Below, one piece after another: positions 58,326 through 64,000 of a stretch of 64,000 nt of DNA (its first letter is position 1; each line of letters starts with the position of its first letter). The position numbers were made by a program, and so were the translations under genes. Origin of the DNA: Candidatus Methylopumilus rimovensis (GTDB lineage Bacteria; Pseudomonadota; Gammaproteobacteria; Burkholderiales; Methylophilaceae). The stretch lies in NCBI RefSeq assembly GCF_006364615.1, contig NZ_CP040986.1, positions 248,001 through 312,000 of the forward strand, written 5' to 3'. The notes beneath the pieces were generated by a model, which had not been told where the DNA came from, ran no database searches, and saw only the letters and a program-made list of their open reading frames with translations.

Positions 58326-59549
58326 TTATGCATCAAGTCCAAAAGCTTTGTGAAGGGCTCTTACTGCAAGCTCTAGATATTTCTCGTCAATAAGCACTGA
58401 AATTTTAATTTCGCTTGTTGAGATCATGTCGATATTAATGCCCTCTTCGGACAATGTTCTAAACATTTGGCTTGCAACACCTACGTGTGAGCGCATACCA
58501 ACACCCACGATAGATACTTTTGCAATTTTATCGTTTCCATTTACTTCTCTTGCACTCACGTGACCCTTAACTTTTTCATTAAGAATTGCTAAAGCCTTGT
58601 TCAAATCATTTTTATTAACTGTAAATGTAAAATCTGTTGTTCCAACAGCGCCCACGTTTTGAATGATCATGTCGACGTCAATATTAGCATCTGCAATAGG
58701 ACCTAGTATTTGATAAGCAATTCCTGGTTTGTCTGGCACACCAAGAATAGTTACTTTGGCTTCATCACGATTAAAAGCAATACCTGAAATAACGGGTTGT
58801 TCCATATTATTTTTTTCCTCAAATGTGATTAAAGTGCCGTCACCTTCTTCTTCGAAACTTGATAGCACTCTTAACTTAACTTTGTACTTACCTGCAAACT
58901 CAACGGATCTAATTTGAAGCACTTTTGACCCTAAGCTTGCCATTTCAAGCATTTCTTCGAAAGTAATTGAATCTAATTTTTTAGCCTCAGGGACAACTCT
59001 TGGATCCGTTGTATAAATACCATCGACATCTGTATAAATTTGACATTCATCAGCTTTAAGCGCAGCTGCTAGTGCAACACCTGTGGTATCAGAGCCTCCG
59101 CGACCAAGTGTAGTAATATTACCCCGTTCATCAACACCTTGAAATCCGGCAACGACCACGACATAACCTTTATCTAAATCATCTTGGATATTGTTATGAT
59201 CAATTTTTAAAATTCTAGCTTTGGTGTGAGCGTCATCAGTGAGAATTTTTACTTGGGAGCCAGTATAGCTTTTAGCTTTAATACCAAGATCGATTAATGC
59301 GAGGGCGGTCATACCAATACTCACCTGTTCTCCTGTTGATACCATCACATCTAATTCTCTCGGATCAGGTTCTTCCATAATTTCTTTGGCTAGACTAATG
59401 AGTCGATTGGTTTCTCCTGACATTGCAGAAACCACAACCACTACTTGATGGCCGAGCGATTTATATCGAGCTACACGTCTTGCAACAGCCCTTATTCTTT
59501 CTGGTGTTCCGACTGAAGTACCGCCATATTTTTGTACAATTAAACTCAT
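58326..59549 (-). CDS. lysC: Aspartate kinase
   Basis: Aspartokinase phosphorylates aspartate, entry to lysine, methionine, threonine and diaminopimelate synthesis (feeding dapA above). The 407-residue protein has KYGGTSVGTPERI at the start, VSTGEQVSIG, GRGGSDTTGVALAAAL and DVDGIYTTDPR in the kinase domain, and two C-terminal ACT domains (from about residue 265) for allosteric control by lysine/threonine. Length fits single-function LysC alpha chains. The gene lies 5 bp downstream of alaS and may drive read-through into the tRNAs. Confidence 0.96.
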   Translation of the reverse strand: MSLIVQKYGGTSVGTPERIRAVARRVARYKSLGHQVVVVVSAMSGETNRLISLAKEIMEEPDPRELDVMVSTGEQVSIGMTALALIDLGIKAKSYTGSQVKILTDDAHTKARILKIDHNNIQDDLDKGYVVVVAGFQGVDERGNITTLGRGGSDTTGVALAAALKADECQIYTDVDGIYTTDPRVVPEAKKLDSITFEEMLEMASLGSKVLQIRSVEFAGKYKVKLRVLSSFEEEGDGTLITFEEKNNMEQPVISGIAFNRDEAKVTILGVPDKPGIAYQILGPIADANIDVDMIIQNVGAVGTTDFTFTVNKNDLNKALAILNEKVKGHVSAREVNGNDKIAKVSIVGVGMRSHVGVASQMFRTLSEEGINIDMISTSEIKISVLIDEKYLELAVRALHKAFGLDA

Positions 59550-59554
59550 ATATT

Positions 59555-62209
59555 TTAGTTGATAATTATTTTCTTTATTTTAGTTAAGCAATCATTGAAA
59601 GCTTGATCAAGAAGTTCTGGTTTTGATCCGCCAGCCATTGCTAAGTCAGGCTTGCCCCCACCCTTACCTCCAATTGCAATTGCTAACTCACTTGCAATTT
59701 CACCTGCTTTTATTTTAGTCGTAAGATCTTGTGTCACGCCAACAGCTAAAGTCACTTTACCTTGATCAACACCACTTAAAATTATAACTGCACTTTTAAG
59801 ATCTGATTTAAGTTTATCAATGGTCTCTCTTAAGGCCTGCGCATCATAAGCACCTAATTTTTCCATGACAATTTTAATTTCTCCTACGGATATAGCTTTT
59901 TTAGATAAATTGCCACTTTCAGAGGATGCAATTTTTGTTTTTAATTGTTGGATATTTTTTTCTTGTTCTTTCACTTGCTCTTGAATTTGATCAATTTTAT
60001 TTAAAAGTTCTGAGGAGGGCACTTTAAGTTCATAAGCTAAGCGATCAATGATTGAAACATGCTCATTCATATAATCAATAACATTAAATCCGGTTGTGGC
60101 TTCAATACGTCGAATACCAGAAGAAATACCTGTTTCCGAAATAATTTTAAAAGCGCCAATATCACCCGTTCTTTGTACATGCGTTCCGCCACATAATTCT
60201 TTACTTGATCCTATACTAAGCACTCTGACCTCATCAGAATATTTTTCACCAAAGAGCATCATGGCACCACTTTTCTTAGCATCTTCTAACTGCATTGTCT
60301 GAGCTTTGGTATCTGTATTGTTAAGTATTTCTTGGTTCACAAACATTTCTACAGATTTAATTTCATCTGCATTTAAAGCATGCGGGTGAGAAAAGTCAAA
60401 GCGTGTTTTTGAATCATCAACAAGAGAACCTTTTTGTTCTACATGAGCGCCTAAAGTATTTTTTAAAGCTTTGTGAAGTAAATGAGTGGCAGAATGATTA
60501 CGCATGATATTTTTTCTTAAGTCATTTTCAACCGATGCTGTAACTTCATCAGAAACTTTTAAGCTGTTTGCTTCAACAACACCATAATGTGCGAAAATTT
60601 TTGCTTTAACTTTTTGTGTGTCTTCAACTCTAAAAAGACCATTTGAAGTTTTGATGATGCCTTTATCACCTACCTGGCCTCCAGATTCTGCATAGAAAGG
60701 GGTCATATCAAGAATGACAATACCTAAATCACCTTTGACAAGTTCTGTTTTAGATTCATCATCTTTAAATAAAGCTAGCACTTTAGCTTTGCACTCAGTG
60801 ACTTCATAGCCTTTAAATTCAGTAGCTTCTCCACTATAGTCGACGTTCATTTTCATTTTAAACTTATTAGAAGATCGAGCCATTGACTTTTGCGCTTCCA
60901 TTGCCGCATCAAAACCTTTTTGATCAATCGAAATATTCTTTTCTCGACAAATGTCAGCAGTTAGATCGAGAGGAAATCCAAAAGTGTCATGCAGTTTAAA
61001 AGCAATTTGACCATCAAAAGTTTTTTGATTTTTTTGAGTAAGCGCTTGAATAGATTCTTCGAGTATATTCATACCATTTTCAATGGTTTCGAAAAATCTT
61101 TCTTCTTCTTGCATAAGCGACAATGCAATTTTTTGTTTATTTTTTTCAATGTCAGGATAAGCCTTGCCTAACATGCCAACAACATCATCAACTAATTTAT
61201 AAAAGAAAGGTTGTCTGCAGCCTAGCTTATATCCATGTCTTATAGCTCTACGAATAATTCTTCTTAAAACATAACCGCGACCTTCGTTACTTGGAATCAC
61301 ACCGTCCGAAATTAAAAATGTACAAGCGCGTATATGATCTGATAACACCTTTAATGAAGGATGGTTGATGTCCGATGTTTTTGTTATATTTGCCGCTGAT
61401 TTAATGAGCGGTACAAATAAATCTGTTTCGTAATTAGCATGAACACCTTGAAGCACCGCGCTGATTCTTTCCAGACCCATACCAGTGTCAACTGAAGGTT
61501 TCGGCAACGAATGCATAACACCTTTTTCATCACGGTTATATTGCATAAAAACAATATTCCAGATTTCAATGAAACGATCGCCATCCTCATCTTTAGATCC
61601 AGGAGGTCCACCAGGTATATGATTTCCGTGGTCATAGAAAATTTCAGTACATGGACCGCATGGGCCAGTATCTCCCATCATCCAAAAATTATCTGATGCA
61701 TATTTGGCGCCTTTATTATCTCCAATGCGGATAATTTTTTCAGCATGAATGCCGATTAATTTGGCCCAGATATCATAAGCTTCATCATCTTCACTATAGA
61801 CCGTAACCAAAAGTCTTTCTTTGGGTATTTTGTAAATTTCAGTGAGTAGTTCCCATGCATACTTAATCGCATCTTTTTTAAAGTAATCACCAAAGCTAAA
61901 GTTTCCGAGCATTTCAAAAAAAGTATGATGCCTTGCTGTATAGCCTACATTTTCTAAATCGTTATGTTTACCGCCGGCTCTGACACATTTTTGGCTTGAA
62001 GCCGCTCTAGAATAATTACGTTTATCAAAACCTAAGAAAACGTCTTTGAATTGATTCATACCTGCATTTGTAAATAGCAAAGTAGGATCTTCTCCGGGCA
62101 CCAAAGAACTTGAGGCTACAACCTGATGTTGTTTTTTATTGAAAAAATCTAGAAATATATTTCTAATTTCTTCGCTAGAAATAATTGGATGATTTGATGA
62201 AGTAGACAT
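59555..62209 (-). CDS. alaS: Alanine--tRNA ligase
   Basis: AlaRS charges tRNA-Ala and edits Ser/Gly mischarges. The 884-residue protein has the class II core ([48 protein letters not shown]), the editing domain with [11 protein letters not shown] and the [10 protein letters not shown] zinc-like motif, and the C-terminal C-Ala domain with [15 protein letters not shown]. All parts are intact. It lies 7 bp downstream of recX in the recA-recX-alaS order common in proteobacteria. Confidence 0.98.
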   Translation of the reverse strand: MSTSSNHPIISSEEIRNIFLDFFNKKQHQVVASSSLVPGEDPTLLFTNAGMNQFKDVFLGFDKRNYSRAASSQKCVRAGGKHNDLENVGYTARHHTFFEMLGNFSFGDYFKKDAIKYAWELLTEIYKIPKERLLVTVYSEDDEAYDIWAKLIGIHAEKIIRIGDNKGAKYASDNFWMMGDTGPCGPCTEIFYDHGNHIPGGPPGSKDEDGDRFIEIWNIVFMQYNRDEKGVMHSLPKPSVDTGMGLERISAVLQGVHANYETDLFVPLIKSAANITKTSDINHPSLKVLSDHIRACTFLISDGVIPSNEGRGYVLRRIIRRAIRHGYKLGCRQPFFYKLVDDVVGMLGKAYPDIEKNKQKIALSLMQEEERFFETIENGMNILEESIQALTQKNQKTFDGQIAFKLHDTFGFPLDLTADICREKNISIDQKGFDAAMEAQKSMARSSNKFKMKMNVDYSGEATEFKGYEVTECKAKVLALFKDDESKTELVKGDLGIVILDMTPFYAESGGQVGDKGIIKTSNGLFRVEDTQKVKAKIFAHYGVVEANSLKVSDEVTASVENDLRKNIMRNHSATHLLHKALKNTLGAHVEQKGSLVDDSKTRFDFSHPHALNADEIKSVEMFVNQEILNNTDTKAQTMQLEDAKKSGAMMLFGEKYSDEVRVLSIGSSKELCGGTHVQRTGDIGAFKIISETGISSGIRRIEATTGFNVIDYMNEHVSIIDRLAYELKVPSSELLNKIDQIQEQVKEQEKNIQQLKTKIASSESGNLSKKAISVGEIKIVMEKLGAYDAQALRETIDKLKSDLKSAVIILSGVDQGKVTLAVGVTQDLTTKIKAGEIASELAIAIGGKGGGKPDLAMAGGSKPELLDQAFNDCLTKIKKIIIN

Positions 62210-62216
62210 ACGCTAA

Positions 62217-62687
62217 CTATTCTTCCTTGGCATTCAATATTTTTTTTATGAGAGAGACATCAAATCCGCGACTTTGAAGGAAGCGAGCTTGTTTTGACCA
62301 TTCCTCTTTAGAGGATGGGAGAAATTTAAATTTTTTTTGCCAAACCTGTTTTGCATATAATAATTCTTGATTTTTAAGTGGGCTAAGGTATTGCTCGATA
62401 AGTGCCGAATCTATCCCTTTTTCTTCAAGCTCCCTAACAATTTTATAACGTCCAAATTTATTTTTTTTTGCATGAATGAATTGTTCGCAATAACGCTCAT
62501 TAGAAAGCCATCCATCAGATACTAAAGACAATAAAAAAAGACCTAATGCCTCTTCGTTTAATTCTAGCGATTGAGCGTATTCACTTAATTTTAATTTTAA
62601 TTCAAGATGCGAATATTCTCTCTTTGCTAGGTAATAAAGCGCTCTTTTTTTAAGTAAAATTAATGGATTATTTTGTGTGTTACTCAG
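62217..62687 (-). CDS. recX: RecA regulator RecX, non-canonical start (CTG proposed)
   Basis: RecX binds RecA filaments and limits recombination. The frame is open well upstream of the first TTG (62531). The extra part encodes [21 protein letters not shown] followed by the rest of the first three-helix repeat, the standard RecX N-terminus, so the real protein must start before 62531. No ATG, GTG or TTG exists in that stretch. CTG at 62687 overlaps the recA stop (CTGAGTAA), has an AGGAA site about 10 bases upstream, and gives 156 residues, the usual family length. ATT at 62660 is an alternative. Family call is firm; start is inferred. Confidence 0.82.
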   Translation of the reverse strand: MSNTQNNPLILLKKRALYYLAKREYSHLELKLKLSEYAQSLELNEEALGLFLLSLVSDGWLSNERYCEQFIHAKKNKFGRYKIVRELEEKGIDSALIEQYLSPLKNQELLYAKQVWQKKFKFLPSSKEEWSKQARFLQSRGFDVSLIKKILNAKEE

Positions 62688-63714
62688 TTTCGTCAGATTC
62701 CTGCGGCGCTGTCATTGCTTCGCTTAGAGCCGATGAGTTCGCTCTAATTTTATCTTCAATTTCTTGAGCAATTTTTGGATTTTCTTTTAAAAACTCTCTT
62801 GCGTTATCCTTGCCTTGACCAATTTTTTCTCCGTTATAGCTATACCACGCGCCTGCTTTTTCAATAAATTTCAGTTGAGCGCCAATTTCAATGATTTCAC
62901 CTTCTCTTGAAATGCCTTCACCATAAAGCACATCAAATTCAGCTTGTTTAAATGGAGGAGCAACTTTATTTTTAACCACTTTAACTCTTGTTTCTGCACC
63001 GACAACTTCATCACCTTTTTTGATTGCGCCAATGCGACGAATATCAAGTCTCACGGAGGCGTAAAATTTAAGAGCATTACCACCGGTTGTCGTTTCTGGA
63101 TTTCCAAACATTACGCCAATCTTCATACGAATTTGATTAATAAATATGACAAGCGTATTTGTTTTCTTAATGTTACCTGTTAATTTTCTCAATGCTTGTG
63201 ACATGAGCCGAGCCTGAAGCCCCATATGAGAGTCACCCATTTCACCTTCAATTTCTGCGCGCGGTGTTAAGGCTGCGACTGAGTCAACCACAACAATATC
63301 AACCGAACCGCTTCTTACAAGCATGTCTGCAATTTCAAGTGCTTGCTCTCCTGTATCAGGTTGAGAAATGAGCAAGTCTGGAACCACAACACCTAATTTG
63401 GCTGCGTACTGAGGGTCAAGAGCATGTTCAGCATCAATAAAGGCAGCTACGCCACCCAGTTTTTGCATCTGAGCAATGACAGATAAGGTTAAAGAAGTCT
63501 TACCTGATGATTCTGGGCCGTATATTTCAACAACACGTCCCCTAGGGAGGCCGCCAATACCCAGTGCTATATCAAGACCTAAGGAGCCTGTTGAAACAGA
63601 TTGAATATCTTCGATGACATCGGAATCATCCATCCTCATGACAGATCCTTTTCCGAATTGTTTTTCGATCTGCGCTAATGCTGCAGCGAGTGCTTTACTT
63701 TTATTGTCATCCAT
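62680..63714 (-). CDS. recA: Recombinase RecA
   Basis: RecA forms ATP-dependent filaments for recombination and repair. The 344-residue protein has Walker [12 protein letters not shown], the [15 protein letters not shown] segment, the DNA-binding L2 loop ([28 protein letters not shown]), and an acidic C-terminal tail (ESDETE). The upstream 45-bp gap to the cinA stop shows no CTGT-N8-ACAG LexA-type box. Its 3' end overlaps the proposed recX start by 8 bases. Confidence 0.98.
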   Translation of the reverse strand: MDDNKSKALAAALAQIEKQFGKGSVMRMDDSDVIEDIQSVSTGSLGLDIALGIGGLPRGRVVEIYGPESSGKTSLTLSVIAQMQKLGGVAAFIDAEHALDPQYAAKLGVVVPDLLISQPDTGEQALEIADMLVRSGSVDIVVVDSVAALTPRAEIEGEMGDSHMGLQARLMSQALRKLTGNIKKTNTLVIFINQIRMKIGVMFGNPETTTGGNALKFYASVRLDIRRIGAIKKGDEVVGAETRVKVVKNKVAPPFKQAEFDVLYGEGISREGEIIEIGAQLKFIEKAGAWYSYNGEKIGQGKDNAREFLKENPKIAQEIEDKIRANSSALSEAMTAPQESDETE

Positions 63715-63759
63715 CTAAATTTGCCTTTAATTAAAGTGTTTTTATCACTAATAATTATT

Positions 63760-64000
63760 TCATACTTGAGGGTTTAAAGTAAGCGCTAAGACCTGATTTA
63801 GTGCAAATAGACAAGAAGATTCACGTATGTTTTCTCTTGATCCAGGGAAGATTTTTGAGGTACTAAAAATAACCTTATTTTGATAAGCAACCGCAAAGAA
63901 AACAGTACCTATAGGCTTCTCAATCGACCCCCCTGAAGGGCCAGCGATCCCAGTAATTGATAGGGCTATATCGGCATGACTAGCATTAAGTGCCCCTAAT
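63760..64000 (-). CDS. Nicotinamide-nucleotide amidohydrolase, CinA C-terminal domain (5' end outside window)
   Basis: The reading frame is open from the window edge to TGA at 63760-63762 and encodes about 80 residues. It contains [25 protein letters not shown], a strong PncC/CinA C-terminal signature (TGIAGPxGGSxEKPxGTV), with a C-terminal [17 protein letters not shown]. This domain deamidates nicotinamide mononucleotide in pyridine nucleotide recycling. Whether the full gene is a stand-alone PncC or a two-domain CinA is not visible. The order cinA-recA-recX is conserved in many bacteria. Confidence 0.93.
   Translation of the reverse strand, partial: LGALNASHADIALSITGIAGPSGGSIEKPIGTVFFAVAYQNKVIFSTSKIFPGSRENIRESSCLFALNQVLALTLNPQV

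Noticed and set aside
57821-58393. Several short frames over the tRNA-Arg/tRNA-Ser cluster
   Set aside because: They translate the tRNA genes themselves, and the repeated peptide reflects the tandem tRNAs.

Overview
The window reads as chromosome from a small-genome, AT-rich betaproteobacterium. Gene content and order (dcw division cluster, rnfABCDGE-nth, dapA-bamC, tgt-yajC-secDF, cinA-recA-recX-alaS), very short spacers, frequent 4-bp ATGA overlaps and low G+C by eye suggest a streamlined Methylophilaceae member (OM43 or Methylopumilus type). That assignment comes from memory of gene order and protein style, not from a database search. There is no rRNA, CRISPR array, insertion sequence, integrase or prophage, and no gene-free stretch longer than 300 bases.

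Layout. 1-12.99 kb (+): the distal half of the dcw cluster, murF(partial)-mraY-murD-ftsW-murG-murC-murB-ddl-ftsQ-ftsA-ftsZ-lpxC, followed by a tiny two-helix membrane protein. It makes lipid II, flips and polymerises it at the septum, builds the Z-ring and commits lipid A synthesis. 12.99-15.07 kb (+): an NDUFA9-like reductase and cca. 15.08-18.97 kb (-): rsmE, argA, argB and a HAD phosphatase; ArgA carries an extra N-terminal XRE DNA-binding domain. 19.0-24.9 kb (+): thioredoxin-like protein, tkt, gap, pgk, purC. 24.95-28.3 kb (-): H+-pyrophosphatase, TauE/SafE exporter, DciA-like protein. 28.3-32.1 kb (+): M23 peptidase, secA, a DUF1289 mini-protein. 32.1-37.7 kb (-): rnfABCDGE-nth. 38.0-40.9 kb (+): dapA-bamC-MBL hydrolase. 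40.9-42.3 kb (-): a 43-residue Ala/Pro lipoprotein and a RoxA-type oxygenase. 42.4-44.0 kb (+): pyrD and a GST-fold protein. 44.0-52.2 kb (-): tgt-yajC-secD-secF-corC-like-clpS-clpA. 52.3-55.4 kb (+): pssA-leuA-HAD. 55.4-57.6 kb: ypjD-like gene (-) and ffh (+). 57.6-58.3 kb: tRNA-Lys (+), tandem tRNA-Arg(TCG)/tRNA-Arg(ACG) and tRNA-Ser (-). 58.3-64 kb (-): lysC, alaS, recX, recA and the 3' end of cinA/pncC.

The genes are almost all housekeeping: envelope growth and division, protein export, ion-coupled energy conservation (Rnf plus a K+-independent proton pyrophosphatase), amino-acid and nucleotide synthesis, and DNA repair. The best candidate for something undescribed is the XRE-ArgA fusion. 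It joins a DNA-binding domain to the arginine-sensing first enzyme of arginine synthesis and sits at the head of argA-argB, with an inverted repeat just upstream. Other points worth a look: a tRNA-Arg duplicate whose anticodon changed from ACG to TCG; a recX gene with no ATG/GTG/TTG start that would include its conserved N-terminus; a CCA-adding enzyme whose HD phosphohydrolase motif has decayed; and a GAPDH with a cofactor-site substitution.
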